DNA of 64,000 nt from Mesostigma viride. Its lineage: Eukaryota; Streptophyta; Mesostigmatophyceae; Mesostigmatales; Mesostigmataceae. The notes beneath the pieces are model-generated. The model was not told the origin of the DNA and did no database searches. It worked only from the letters and a program-made list of their open reading frames with translations. Below, one piece after another: positions 1 through 11,863 of this stretch. The first letter of the stretch is position 1. The number at the start of each line of letters is the position of its first letter. The stretch covers positions 1,422,564 to 1,486,563 of the forward strand of contig RPFO01000579.1 in NCBI GenBank assembly GCA_009746045.1, read 5' to 3'. The position numbers and the translations under genes were made by a program.

Positions 1-2520
1 CCTAGCCCTCCCATGTCTGCGACTAGCTGTTCTTTGAAGGTGCGGGCCTTGCGGCGGCGAGCATTGCTGGGCGCGGCCCACGTACTAAGGAGGTTCCGGC
101 CAGGCTGAGCTGGGCGCAGCCCCGCGGGGGGGCCACGTGAGGTGTCTACCTGGTTGGTGCGAGCTTAAGTGCCCTACTAGCTGCAGGCGCCGCTGCTTAA
201 CACGTCGTACGTCAAAACTCAGTCCTAAAAATAGGACTGAGTATGCCAACTTTGAGATCATGTAGCGGTAAGGGTAGGGGGGTACCCCATATGTTTGATA
301 TGCATCAGAGCACTCAATATCATGCTAATGCTTGGGCATATGCCTAAAAAATCATATGTTGACCAAATCATGTAAAATTTTACAAGGGTGTCAACCCATG
401 CTCGCGATTTGGCAATTTTCTGTGGAAGGACGAGTTGGGAAAATTCAATAAAATCCATATGCATGTTGAAAAAATATAGGCGTGTAAACAATATAGTTCT
501 TGAAACATGGCAAAAAACTGGGCTCAATTTGGCCACAGCCTCTACCTGAAACTCACCAAAAACCACCAGCCCTAAGAATGGGTTTCGAGGTTGCTAGCAA
601 TGTGCAAGCATGTAAGTGCGGTCATACTACACACCACCGTGGCAACCAACCATGCCAATCAACTCATTTCCCTTCTAGCATAACAGGAAAACATACTTGC
701 ATCATCATATTGCAGTTATATTATACCTTAGTATATGTGTGAGAGCCTATGCACGCACGTAGGGAATGGGCATTGATACCTACCTACAAAGGGTTTTATT
801 ATGAGCCTTAACCACCAATATAATGGGTAGGTTAAGCATATTTCAATTGTTTTTAACAAGAATAGAGATGGCTAACACTGTTTTGCCTTGCCATGGCATG
901 GCCAACATACTTGCTGGCACATGATGACAGTGGTTTATCACCAAGATTCTTCACTCACCCATATAAGCTTGAAAGCACGCTGGATGCAGCCCATGGCCAT
1001 ACAATCACGCAGTATGAACGTAGCAAAAGAATAACTAACATCTATGAAGGTATTTAAACCCATACAGCGCCTAAAAAACTGCAAAAGTACACTAGGGTAA
1101 GGCAAATGCCTGGTAACATCATAAAAAATGGGGGGTTTAGAGAGGGGCAGGCAACGGTCAAGAAAGCGCATCAAGATTCGAAACTGACAGCGCCTTGCAA
1201 GCTCAAACTCATGTAAAAACATAACAAAACGATGAGGTGACGATATTTCAGCTTTACCGTGCACGGATGGCGTTATCTTGGCCCAGGCGGTGCCCGCAAA
1301 AGTGACACTTGCGGCACACAAACCATGACATGACAGAGTGGTCGAAATCATCAAATCTTTACTGCCACTGACTTAATTCTACACACATGCATGATAATAA
1401 GTAGAAAGAAGCATATAAACCCTTCGAACTGCACCGTAAAGTAAATTTAGTCATCAATTCCGTCAACCTGCCTGGTCGCAGTTTTTTCCAGCAAGAGCAG
1501 TGCCGACACCTGGTAAATCGCATCCCCGGGAGCTAAAAATTGGTTTGTGTCATCTTTAGGACATATAAAAACTATTTCCTGGGTTTTACCAGCTAAATCG
1601 TCCGCAAACGTAAACTGCATGCATGGGCGCAAGCCGCCATGGCTAGGTCGTGCATTTCCGGAACTCACGTTTCACGTGAAAAAGTACCCTTACCACCTGT
1701 ACTTTGACCGTACATTTAGCCGCCCAAACAAAATCCAAAAAAATCGCAAAAATATGTCTAAGAAAGGTCATTTCACGTAGTATTTGAATAAATTTTGAGG
1801 GAATTTTTTTGACAAACATTCCGACTTGGGCGAATTTTCTACGAAACCCAAAAACTCAGTCCTAAGAATAGGACTGAGTTCAACTCAGTCCTAAGAATAG
1901 GTGCAGTGACGAACGACGTGTTAATGGTGCTGGTGATATATGGCATGCCGAGGTACAGGTCCGGTCATTGCGAACATGAGCAGCATAGCCTACTCGGAAA
2001 TGGATCGCAGCATGTTGGTGACCGCGCCGTCCAGCTTTCGGGCCAGGTCGGCGGTGAGGGTCCACGTCTCGGCCCCGTACGTAAGAACAGGGAGGACGAG
2101 GACCTTAAACAGGTCCTGTTTCTCTATCTTGCCCAGGGGCTTGCGCCACAGGGCCCGGTATTGGCGTAAAGCGTGCCAGGCGAGGGAGATGCGGTGGTCC
2201 ACATCAGCCTCGCAGCTGGGGAGGAGGCTGCCCAGCAGCTTGACGCGGTCCCGGTACAGGACTCGAGAGCCGTCAAGGAGATAGAGGGGGGGCGGTGGGT
2301 GGGTGAGTCCAATCGCCAGGGCCTCTGTCTTCTTGCTGACCTCAAGCCCCACTGCGCGGGCCTCGATAGCCAGGCAGTCAAGCCACGTCGGCACGTGCCC
2401 AGTGTCCTCGAAGAGGGTGGTGTCCGGTCTGCATAGATGATGTCCGCCAGCCGAATCTCCGTTTCCGCCCCGCCATGCCAGAAACGGTTGTCGACCTGCA
2501 CCCCTGGTTCCCTCACACAC
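1..2520 (-). mobile_element. LINE (non-LTR) retrotransposon 3' fragment, interrupted
   Basis: Reading on the minus strand, 2520-1925 continues into 200-1 once the element at 201-1920 is removed. The translation shows a reverse-transcriptase catalytic box of the YADD type near 2420-2440, broken by a small frameshift, then the LINE-typical YGAETWTLT stretch near 2040-2060, followed by the post-RT region. A related copy lies at 17397-17960 and is uninterrupted across the insertion point, which proves the two halves belong together. The N-terminal part, including any endonuclease, is missing and the copy is dead. The right boundary abuts a DIRS-like fragment at about 2521. Confidence 0.75.
201..1920. 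mobile_element. Non-autonomous DNA transposon with TTAA target duplication
   Basis: The ends are inverted repeats, CACGTCGTACGTC at 201-213 and GACGAACGACGTG at 1908-1920 (one mismatch). TTAA is duplicated at 197-200 and 1921-1924. The related LINE copy at 17.7 kb lacks this segment, so it is an insertion. Just inside each end is a palindrome with arm ACTCAGTC around CTAAAAATAG or CTAAGAATAG (217-242 and 1854-1879, plus a partial third copy at 1883-1900). TTAA duplication is the signature of piggyBac, but the terminal bases are not the usual CCC. No convincing coding sequence is present; the interior (about 250-1850) is AT-rich with only short open frames. Confidence 0.75.
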
Positions 2521-2982
2521 GCTGGGGAGGATGTTTTGGGGGGCGTATCAGATTTGGATTCCTACTACAACAGACTCCGCCTGCCCCCTTGGATGCGGCA
2601 CTACTGTGCCTGGCTGCCGGTGTGGTCGGATCTTGTGGGCCTTAAGTATAGTGGGCCGCGTCGGAAGGTGTGGCCGTGGATGTTGTGCTGGCCAATTGGA
2701 AACAAGTTGGCCGTCGCTGTGGCCCAGTGTATGCACCAGTCTGTGCTGTACCTCTGTGGCCCCAAGCCCCCGTTGGAGGCAAGTCGTGGCGTGAGCATCG
2801 ACATGTCAGCGCTGATTCAGGTTAATTGCGGAGGCTGATGAGGCGGGGCAGACCGTCCGGCCGAGGCTCAGTGGAGGCCCACCCTGCTACGCCCTTGGCG
2901 CCCTCGCCCTGTTTCGAATCTCGGCAGGATCTGGACGGGTATGCATGCCGGTACGATCGATGACCTCCATCATTGTCACCTT
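2521..2982 (+). pseudogene. Reverse transcriptase palm fragment (DIRS-like copy A)
   Basis: The translation contains DLDSYYNRLRLP and a later IGNKLAVAVAQCMHQSVLY stretch, matching the RT pattern in which a PMG/PIG turn precedes the catalytic box. Near 2950-2970 the frame reads TIDDLHH, corresponding to the IDDL catalytic box seen intact in copy B at about 22485-22500. The reading frame breaks before that box and the gene is then split by the insertion at 2983. Amino-terminal RT motifs present in copy B are missing. Confidence 0.65.
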
Positions 2983-3176
2983 AGGGGAATATGGCATGAC
3001 GAAAATGGCTGCCGGCGGTATGGCTGACGGCGGAGCTCAGATCTTTTGCGTCTGAGCCCCAAATTCGGTCATGCAGACCACTTTCATTCGATGCGCTTTT
3101 TTCAGACGCACACGCCAGTATAATCGGTTACGGCTGAAACGTAGTATTGCCAAAGTTACTCACGTGACAAGCAGCT

Positions 3177-4578
3177 ATGACGACCCCAAAAGCAAAACGG
3201 GGTTTGGAAAAGGAGCTTGCCGGCTCCCAGCCCAACCCACTCGCCATCGTCCTGGCCCAGCCTTCTCGGCCCGCCAACCGGCCACCGCCAGCAAATTCCC
3301 CATCGCCAAGCGCCTCGCCAGCTAGAGCCCAAGAAACCCTGTCACGAACACAAATGGCGAAAGTACCTACCAGATTACGACCGCTTTTCTTTCCTTCGCT
3401 GGCGCTGCAACTGACCAGGGAAGAATGCACCGAAATAGTGCATTTCTTAGCCCAGGAACGCAAGCTCGTGGGGCCCTATACGCCCATGATTCCCCGCTGA
3501 CAAGGTGGCGGAGTTCCTCTCCACGCCAGTGACCGCCACTCTCCGCCTCGCTATATCCTGTGCAGCTTCTTCCAGCTAACGGAAGCCGACATCACAAGCA
3601 AGCTCCGCGAACTAGCCCGGCTTGCGCAGCCAGCTGCCACATCGGCTCCCTCCCTCTGCAAGGATGACATCCGAGCAGTGCTGGAGAAGCACGTGACCTG
3701 GCCGTTGGCCGAGAAGCTGACCTCCGCCTGAACACGACGCTCAACACGGTGAAGGCCCGGGTCTCCAATGTGGAAACCAAGGTCGTCCACAAGCTCCAAC
3801 CTCAGTTCACGGCGCTGCACACCGCGGCGCAGGCATCCGAGACACACGCTCCGTCTCTCGCCTTCTGCACTTGTCTCTCGCCTAAACCAGGTGGAGGGCT
3901 AGTGCGGTGCGCTCATGAAGAAGCTTGAAGCCATCACCGCCCACACCGAGGCCCTGGCCTCACAGGTCCCGAAGATAGCGGAGCAGACGGCCACCATCGC
4001 ATCTCAGCCACCCCGGCTGGATGCTGGTGTGACCTCCCGCCCCTCTCTTATGCGGACCTGCTGCGGACAGCGACCGCCTCCACCACCGACGCCATCGCTA
4101 CGAAACTCCAGGAGCTTGAAGACCTTCGTCAGGCACAACAACGGGAGGCCACCGACCGCGCCCGCCGCGATCGCTGCCGGGTGGTGCTGCGTCGCTTCCC
4201 CCAGAAGCCAGGTGAGACGTCAACCTCCCTTGCCGACGACCAGCTCCTTACCCTCATGGGCCTGGTAGGTGAGGTAGAACTGCGTGGGTGCCACCGGCCG
4301 CCTTCCCCACTCGATCACGGGATAAGGCGGCTCCCCGCCACCAGTCCTGCTCACCTTCCCCTCCCGTGAGGACAAGCAGCCGTTCCTCTCGTCGCAAGCG
4401 GTTGCACGACCTCACCTGGACGCTGGACGACGACCTGACCCCCGCTCAGCAGCAGCAGCGACGCGACCTGTGGCCGGAATACCTCCGCCACAAGCAGGAC
4501 CCCCAGAAGCCCAAGGTGTACTGGAGGGGCGAGGACCTGATGATCAACCACAAGATGTGGACGCCCCCAGCGGGCTAG
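3177..4578 (+). pseudogene. LINE ORF1-like (gag-like) protein, frameshifted
   Basis: Several overlapping frames together resemble an L1-type ORF1 protein. The N-terminal part is Pro/Ser-rich (3177-3500). The middle is a helical, coiled-coil-prone stretch (about 3560-4160, with NTVKARVSNVETKV and TKLQELEDLRQAQQRE). Next comes a short RNA-binding-like segment (CRVVLRRFPQKPGE, about 4170-4210). The C-terminal segment reads LDDDLTPAQQQQRRDLW followed by YWRGEDLM and a final WTPP (4420-4575), which resembles the C-terminal domain of L1 ORF1p. At least three frame changes separate these parts. The family assignment rests on pattern and context. Confidence 0.55.
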
Positions 4579-5046
4579 AATAGCTTGCCTCAGTAATAGC
4601 CCTAGCTTGTATCCATTGGTAGTTACAGTACTGCCGCTATGGCAGCCATGCTTAGAATGTTTGCCTAGCGTTGCCAACATACCTAGTCACGTACTGCTCA
4701 CGCACGGTACACAACCAGTCATAGCCTTATAGCTTAGTCGTCGTAAAGCCATGCAGCCCATGCTACGTCCTGGCAATGATCAGATCATGCACTTGCCCAC
4801 GCTCCTTGTTATGCCCTGCTCACATGGGTCTTATTGCACCCACAGATTGCCGGATCGTTAGCGTGTCCGTTTAGCTAGCGTGCCCGAATGCAGCTCAGTG
4901 TGGCATGCCTTAAAGGCATGAAGGAGACTGGAGGTCTCTGCCCTTTCTCCTGTTGTGCACACACAGGGATTAAAAGCACTTCGGTGCTCCGTGACTCCCC
5001 AACGGGAGCACGTGTTTAATTAATTAATTAAATAATTAATTAATTA
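4579..5046. other. Noncoding 3' part of the LINE-type insertion
   Basis: No open frame of note. Near the end are the 3' motif that recurs at 16434-16545 and 40288-40315 and a run of TTAA units with one break (about 5019-5049). Confidence 0.6.
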
Positions 5047-5057
5047 ATTGTCACCTT

Positions 5058-5420
5058 GACCGTGTGCTTCGGACTTCGGTGGATGGAGCCGTGAATCAGC
5101 AGCTAGAAAGTGTTTAGGCTGCCTGCACCCTTGCTGGGCTGGTGCAGAAGTCTGACAAGGTGGTACGGGTGGCAGCAGAACAGACTGGTGTGCAGGCGGT
5201 GGGTGTCATTCACCAGAGAGATGGTGACGTGGTGCCTGTTCGTGAGCGTGTTGTGGCGGTAATATCGCTGCCACTCATAGAATCTTGGATCGCAGATTTA
5301 CATACTACCGCGAACTTATTAGTTATGTGCTTGGGAAGTGGGTGTGGATGCATCTGCTTTGCCGCTACATGCTCTTGGTGTGGCCGGTCTGAGACGTATG
5401 GGCTGCTATAGCAGCCCTGA
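5058..5420 (+). pseudogene. Reverse transcriptase C-terminal part (DIRS-like copy A)
   Basis: The frame reads GLVQKSDKVVRVAAEQTGVQ and continues to a region resembling the thumb and connection of DIRS reverse transcriptases. The same segment is found at 22560-22680 in copy B, where it directly follows the IDDL box. A stop interrupts the frame at about 5118. The downstream stretch HTTANLLVMCLGS fits the conserved segment that precedes RNase H in DIRS elements. Confidence 0.55.
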
Positions 5421-5499
5421 GCTCCTCCCTGCCTGGGCGCCGCTGGCGACCCCCTGAGGGGGCCCGCCGGGAGAGTTCAGGCGGCGATCGACCTGGCCC

Positions 5500-6120
5500 C
5501 CTTTTAAAAGGCTGCCAGTGCCCAGCCCCTTTCTGACCGGGTCGTCCGGCAAGTGACGCGAGCAGTTCCAGCGCTGGGGTGGTCCGGTCTACAGGGACCT
5601 AGGCAGCTGCCTGGGGCCGATTGTGCCCGGCTGGCACCCCGACGCGAAGCGCAGGGGTGGCGGACGACAGCCGTCTGGTGAGGACTGGGACCTGGAGCGC
5701 ATGGAGGAGGGTGACAATAGCATGCTGGGCGGTGCAGGCCACTGGCGTACGGCACTGTCCTACTACTAGGTGGCCCGGGGGCAGCCTAACCGCATCAACG
5801 TCAAGGAGGCGATTGCTGCGACGCAGGGGGTCGAGTGCATGGTCGTCGGACGGTGCTGGACCTGAAGGCGTGTCGCGGTAAGCAGGTCGTCCAGATCGTC
5901 GGGACTGTAGTGCTGTGGACCCGTGGGGGCGTTGGTCAGGCTGGGTGCTCGTACGTCCTCCTACAGCCTCAACCAGCTGGTTCGGCGCTACTACACTCTG
6001 TCACTGGCTGGTGACATGCACAACCACTGGGTCTGGGTGGCTACCAACCACAACCCAGCTGACAAGGCTGGATTCGGTGCGGCGCCTGGATTCCTTACTT
6101 GACCAGGTGCTGTGACGTGC
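5500..6120 (+). pseudogene. RNase H-like domain remnants (DIRS-like copy A)
   Basis: Two short motifs in different frames support this call: NRINVKEAIAATQ at about 5790-5830 and VWVATNHNPADKAGFG at about 6030-6080. Both match conserved parts of the RNase H region of DIRS and related retroelements, where the second corresponds to the HxPGxxNxAD-type motif. The region lies between RT and tyrosine recombinase, as expected. Multiple stops and frameshifts make it non-functional. Confidence 0.5.
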
Positions 6121-6293
6121 ATCCCGGCAACCCTGGGCCTGAGGGGGCGCGACGCCCTCGGGACTCGGCACAGTTTTGGAGGGCACAGTGAACCCTGTGT
6201 CTACCTTGCCAACGTACCGGCGCGCGGTGGCTGTCGACGTGGTGTGGGCGCCACCTGGTCCCGTCGACCCAGCTGACGCGGAAGCCATTTTTT

Positions 6294-7124
6294 GTGAGCG
6301 GATTTCCGCTGCATCTACCATGCCTAAGGTGGGCGGCGACGTACCTTATGCCAGCACACCAAGGCCTGTCTGCACCTGCACTATACCCCAGCATTGTTCG
6401 GACTTGGGTCACTGGCGGACCGCCTACTCACTGTGTAGGATGGCAGCGGCTTGTTCCGGCTGTCAGCCCTCCGCCTAGGCCCTGGCGGCCTCTGCGCTAT
6501 TTCACTGCCCTGTTGCTAGTATCACGTCGACATGTGCATTTGAGTGCGTTGATTATAATTGCTTTCCAGCAGTATTTACGCATTAGCGAGGCGCTAGGCG
6601 GGCTGCGGGTTCAGGATATGGCCCATCCTGGCCACCCCCTTCTCGAGGCATGGGGCCCACGGTCGGTGCCCGCGCTTGTGTTGCGCAACCCCAAAACTGC
6701 GCAGAGGGCAGCCCAGCACGTCCTCGTCCGGGATCTACTTTCCTTGTGGCTCGGCCTGCGACGCCTGACGGCTGGCCAGCCCCCGGATGCACTTCTTTTT
6801 CGGGGTTTAACGCGCACAGCCAGGCTAGGCAGCAGTGGGAGGCAGAGCAGGCCCGCATGGGCATCCCGGGGTTGTTTTCTTTTTACAGGCCTCCGGCATG
6901 GGGGGGCAACGCACGACGCCATGGCTGCCAGGCGAGTCATAGGAGGCCATTCAGCTGCGCGGCCGGTGGGCTTCTGCTTTCTCGGTCACACGCTACATGG
7001 GCCTCCACCGCAGCCTCCTGGGGCAGGACATTCCGCCACTGAGCCCTCTGGGCTCATGCAGGACCTAGGTTTTCACTATACTTTTCGTCCGAGGGTGGTA
7101 AAAAGCATCCGAGGCGTAAATTAA
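6294..7124 (+). pseudogene. Tyrosine recombinase of DIRS-like copy A, frameshifted
   Basis: The open frame (276 residues) has the first catalytic block of tyrosine recombinases around YLRISEAL (about residues 94-101, Arg 96) and the second block as TGLRHGGATHDAM (about 198-210). The C-terminal block with the nucleophile is found in another frame, near RYMGLHRSLL at about 6990-7020, so at least one frameshift separates it from the rest. Such recombinases integrate DIRS-type elements through circular DNA without a DDE integrase. The true start is unclear; conserved sequence begins near 6480. Confidence 0.65.
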
Positions 7125-7348
7125 TACCATGCAGGTGGTAACTTACCATCTAGATCTCAGGCGTGAGATCCAAGGCCGTAATAATTACAACGTAGGATGC
7201 TAGGTAGTAAATTTACTAGCCGTAACTAAAAGTAAAGTTACAATTACACATCTTTTGTCGTACAGTACCGACGGGGGAGATTACCGCGACGGGTCTTAGT
7301 TCAGAATCTACCACCTGTAGATTTGGTGCCAGTGATCCGATGCTGTAA
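7125..7348 (+). repeat. DIRS-like 3' terminal sequence, first copy
   Basis: The stretch from about 7005 to 7348 matches 10858-11203 at near identity, both ending in GATCCGATGCTGTAA. The two copies flank the piggyBac-like element at 7349-10853. This could be part of a split direct-repeat arrangement of a PAT/Kangaroo-like DIRS element, or two separate element copies. Confidence 0.7.
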
Positions 7349-10300
7349 CCCTTAAACCGTGTCCAACTGCCCTCTATAAATAGCGGGCAGTTGGCACTTT
7401 CCATGATAATGTCCACAAACCAACCTAATAATTATTTATGGTCCACACTAGGACCAAAGCACACAACACATATATGGACCTCCTTGGGGGTCATGTCATT
7501 GGTCATATTGCAATGTCCTATGGGTGCTAAATATAGCACCCCCTGGCAGGGGGTGCGCAGGGTGCGAGACAAAAGACACATATAATGCAATATTGGACGT
7601 CAAATCTTATTTGTTGGTCCTGGATTCAACAAGGCAGTGAGAAAGGAAGCTAGTAAGGGCTCCTGAACATTGACATCATGGGGTGGAGCAGGGACCCATG
7701 CAGCTGCAAGCTCTAAAAATAAATGCCCGCTACAAATAGCGGACAGTTTGGTTGGTGACGCCTGCTAGCATAACAAAGCTAAATTCTCATCCCGTAGCAA
7801 CAAAAAACATCATGGATGATCAAACATGCTAATTACATCCTGTCCAGGCTGCAGAACATCCATCATAGCATATAAAGATAGGTAACCACGCCTATTGTCC
7901 ATGTTACCAAGAAAAGTCCTTATTTTAGGACCAGTTTGAATTAAAAAATATATGTGCAAACATCAAATTTCGACCCTGGCATTTTTACCACTGACAGATA
8001 ACACACTTTTTGAATTTTGGACAAAAACCTGGGTTCAAATAATTGCATTTAGTGCCTGAATGGACCCTGGCCCATGGCAGGCCTCAAACCGCGAATTTGG
8101 TCAAAATGAGAATTTAGGACCAATAGGACCAATTAGTGTCAACGCATGACCATGCTATCCACACGGTCCCTTGAGCATCTTACAAGCGCTAGGGGACCCT
8201 ACGAGGCCTTGGGATGGCGGGGCAGCGTATAACAAGGCCATACCCTGCTGTGGCTGCCTCTATATATACGCGTGCTTAACGGTGTCACAGATGGTGCAGG
8301 TAATGCAATATACGGTTGCATGGTTGCTGAGGTTGCCCGGCTTGAACATGGCCCACCCCTTGCGGTAAACTTTCTCTAAGCATATGCCAAACCTTCTTTG
8401 ACATCACGGACATGCTGGCCACCACCCAGCGATGAAAAAACATTGCATTTGCATTGCAACTAACACATGAATGCAGCCAAATCAAGTTACAGAACAACGT
8501 TGTGCTAACATGCAACGCTTTGTGAGTGAATTCAGGGTGCATGTAACACGTAAACCATACTGTATATAATGTCTGAGAACACCCTGAACGACTGCAGGCC
8601 ATAGGACCATGGTTTATAACTAACACATGAGTAAAACTGCTCTTACGCATGTGTGTTTTAGCTGCAGCGGACGACGAAGATAGAGACGTAAAAAATTGTA
8701 TGACGTAAACCAACTATGTGTGACAGTTATGTGCACAGAGAGCGTCCCCTCTTTTTAGGCATAGCTGGCTGACTCAAAACACCACGACAGCGTTGCCAGT
8801 TACACTCATGATCTAGGGCACCCCGGCACGTACCTGCTACTTACGTCGCCTCATTCCAGATGGTTGCAAAAAAGTCGCTGAAATCCGCAGCGAGGTCAGC
8901 TTTCCGAGAGCTGAGCGCACCAAAGCTGGCCAACCGGTTCGAAAATGATATAAACCACGCTTGGGATGCGTTCTAGGTCCAAGAAATACCGAAAGTGAAG
9001 ACCTATAAGGTGCGCTCGCTGCCCAGCCTGAACGTCCCTAAAACATGGTCGACAATGGAAATCGGGCAAGAATATCACAGCCCAGGCGCTCCCATGTCAA
9101 ATACTCCGTTTCTAAACTCCAGACTATTATCAAAATCGTCCACAAAAATTTCCTGGCTTGATTCGCACCACCATTGCTAATACACTAACATGTTTGTGCC
9201 AAAATCGACCCTCCGCGAGCAGGCGATCTGCGACCCATTTGTGATGTGCCGCTGTGCTACAGCGCTACACATAAAAACTTGCGCAGAAAATTTCACAGCC
9301 TTTAAGCATAACTAACGACCTTTCGTTTTTGCTACTGGGCGCCCGAAATGATGAACGCACGTGAAAACGCCGGCCACGATTGTCAGGTCGCCATATCCAC
9401 CTCAGATCATTCCCGCACCCACTTTTTCGCTCCAAAATCGGTTATATTTTTGGTCGAGGTACCTACTTTCCCGCCATTATACCCGGTACCCGGGTACGGA
9501 ATCCGGGTACCATGTGCCGGTACCACGGGTCGGGTACATCATGCCGGGTACGGTCCACATGGGGTACGGTCCATATAGTGACCCCCCCCCCCCGGTACCT
9601 CGGTTATAGTAAATTGGTTGGACTTTGTCCTAAATTAAGGACCGTGGTATGGCTAACACTATGCACAGTCACATTTGTACGTATCATAGCATGATAAGGG
9701 CACACCCTTGAAACCACACAAGCCAAACATGATGCTCACTTTTTTCTTGTACTGATGCTGCAATAATTATTAAGTGCAAGTAAGCCAAGCTCAATGGCAA
9801 TGCTAGCTAGTGCTCCCTGTATGCTGGGCTTTATAATACTAGCTGCTAACTGGCTATGGGGTGTCCTCTACTAACAAAGCCAAAGAGCTAACCAAAACCT
9901 GGCCAATATACCATCTTTCCAAAAGAATGTAGACAAGAAAACCCATCACAATACCATGCACAGCATATTTAAGCATTACATCGATCGTTACTCTAGTATA
10001 CAGGGTGCAGACGCAGCTAACCATGAACAAAACGGATGACAAACTAGGCGAAATGGTTGTACGCAGCCACCACGACAAACCGTTACATAAAAGTAGTAAG
10101 GAAGGAACTTAAACATCACTAAAACTTAATTATAAGTCCGGGATTACTTACCGAACGATAAAACCACTTTACCTCCTTCACGGCAGCGGCAGGGACAGCA
10201 AACTGGGCCAGGTCCAACTGCAGCAAAAAAGGCTGGCTGACAGGTAGCAAGCTCATGACAGAAACGATGCCCCGAGGCTATTCTGGCCCACAGCGCTGAT

Positions 10301-10853
10301 CAACTATGCGATATACATCATAATAAAGTTAATCGTTGCGAAATATTGATAAAACGGCAAATACCAAGTGCTAGCTTCATCGGCATCCCCGTGGTAGTAA
10401 ACGCGTGTTGACGCAATAAAAACCAGCCCGAGATGATTGCGCGCCTCGTTAGAGGTTGCGCAACTAGGTCTATTATAGCATCTTTATGACGTATAAAGTG
10501 TGCCTACAAAATTTGGAACGAGTCCGTGCATGAATGCTCCTGCGCCAGTCAGTTTTCTGCACCGCCATGGCCGCAAATCTGCACGGACGTCATATTTTAC
10601 ATTCACATTTTCGTCCCATTGAAAAGGGTACCCCTTGTACTTGGGTCAATAATTAATAAGTCCCTGTGTACTTGTCAGAATATAGTGATGTTTATGTACG
10701 GGACGTAGTACACATCTATAGCTGAAGACGCCTGGCTAAAAAATCACGGAAATACCTACTGGCATTCGCGTTATTCTCACTACCAACTGTCCGTTATTTG
10801 TAGCGGTCAGTTGGTACTGTCCGCTGCAAATATCAGTCAGTACGGTTTAAGGG
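7349..10853. mobile_element. Non-autonomous piggyBac-like transposon
   Basis: Ends are perfect 12-bp inverted repeats, CCCTTAAACCGT at 7349-7360 and its complement at 10842-10853. About 500 bp inside the left end (7390-7900) and 240 bp inside the right end (10610-10850) are clearly related to the corresponding ends of the transposase-bearing element at 11864-15180. Subterminal palindromes lie at 7363-7394 and 10783-10814, with a partial copy around 7730. No transposase is recognisable: the 3.5-kb interior has only short frames and a GGTACC-rich cluster at 9480-9600. No target duplication is visible (GTAA on the left, CCGC on the right), so the insertion or its flanks have been rearranged. Confidence 0.7.
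7900..10600. other. Interior of the non-autonomous piggyBac-like element, no gene seen
   Basis: AT-rich sequence with no open frame that resembles a known family. The only notable pattern is a dense run of GGTACC/CGGGTAC words at 9480-9600, ending in a poly-C tract. Confidence 0.5.
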
Positions 10854-11203
10854 CCGCCACCGCAGCCTCCTGGGGCAGGACATTCCGCCACTGAGCCCTC
10901 TGGGCTCATGCAGGACCTAGGTTTTCACTATTCTTTTCGTCCGAGGGTGGTAAAAAGCATCCGAGGCGTAAATTAATACCATGCAGGTGGTAACTTGCCA
11001 TCTAGATCCCAGGCGTGAGATCCAAGGCCATAATAATTACAACGTAGGATGCTAGGTAGTAAATTTACTAGCCGTAACTAAAAGTAAAGTTACAATTACA
11101 GATCTTTTGTCGTATACAGTACCGACGGGGGAGATTACCGCGACGGGTCTTAGTTCAGAATCTACCACCTGTAGATTTGGTGCCAGTGATCCGATGCTGT
11201 AAG
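10854..11203 (+). repeat. DIRS-like 3' terminal sequence, second copy
   Basis: Near-identical to about 7000-7348, from the last codons of the tyrosine recombinase through the noncoding end. It starts exactly at the right end of the piggyBac-like element. Confidence 0.75.
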
Positions 11204-11859
11204 ATACGTTTTAGTAAGTTACTAAGGGGATGTGAAACGATGTCTAAAGTCGTAGATTAGGTTACAATCGGCTGGTGGTAAGAGCCACGTAGTGTACACA
11301 GCCAGATGGACGTGGGCGATCAAGTGGGAGCATGCGTGTGGTGATGCGGTGCGAGCGTAGTACGCGCGGCCAGTAAAGATATACGCTAATGCTTAGCAAA
11401 TGCACCGAAATAAAAAATTAGTGATCATGCAGTATTTGTTACCTGTTCACTTCTCAGTTGTCGTTATCGGCCGCTGTCAGCAAGCGGATATAGTTTGTTT
11501 GTGCTGGGGCAGGTGAAAAGATGCTAGAAAAGGCCGTCTGAATGGGGTTCAATAGAGGGGAAATTATTCTTAGTATATTGTTGGACGAGGAGAAGGCGAG
11601 GTTCCTGGCGGAGAATGCAAAAGAGCAGAGGGAAGCAGCGGAAGCCGTGAGAAAAGAGCTGGAAGATCGGGTAACGGGATGGAGTGTGGGCCAGGCCGTC
11701 TGGTTATGAAATGATGGCGGTTGCAGGCCAGCCGTGTTCGCTGGTAATGGGTGCGCGCACTACACCCGTGTAGTACGCCGGTGCCCCGAAACGCCATCCC
11801 GAACCCGAGGTTTGCCTGGAGCATGGCCCGTGGCCCACACGCCACGTACCTAATCACTC
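11204..11859. other. Intergenic spacer, no gene recognised
   Basis: Unique sequence between the DIRS 3' copy and the second piggyBac-like element. A minus-strand open frame at 11570-11911 has no recognisable features. Confidence 0.4.
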
Positions 11860-11863
11860 CTAG

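Larger units (their letters stand above)
2983..5046 (+). mobile_element. Non-autonomous LINE-type insertion with ORF1 and (TTAA)n tail
   Basis: The segment is flanked by a perfect 11-bp duplication, ATTGTCACCTT, at 2972-2982 and 5047-5057, inside the RT of DIRS copy A. A homologous uninterrupted RT in copy B confirms the insertion. It holds a frameshifted ORF1-like region (3177-4578), about 380 bp of noncoding DNA (4579-4960), a conserved 3' motif beginning GCTCCGTGACTCCCCAACGG (about 4994) and a TTAATTAA tail. No reverse transcriptase is present, so it was probably mobilised in trans. Variable-length target duplication and a simple-repeat tail are hallmarks of target-primed reverse transcription. 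Confidence 0.8.
2521..7348 (+). mobile_element. DIRS-like retrotransposon copy A (RT, RNase H, tyrosine recombinase), interrupted
   Basis: Order on the plus strand: RT palm fragment (2521-2982), then after the insertion at 2983-5046 the rest of RT (5058-5420), an RNase H-like region (about 5500-6120, with NRINVKEAIA and NHNPADKAGFG stretches in different frames), a tyrosine-recombinase region (6480-7060) and a noncoding 3' end to 7348. RT, RNase H and tyrosine recombinase in this order is the DIRS order. Copy B at 17958-22690 supplies gag and the missing RT portion. A second copy of the 3' terminal about 350 bp lies at 10854-11203. Frame changes occur throughout, so it is inactive. Confidence 0.7.
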
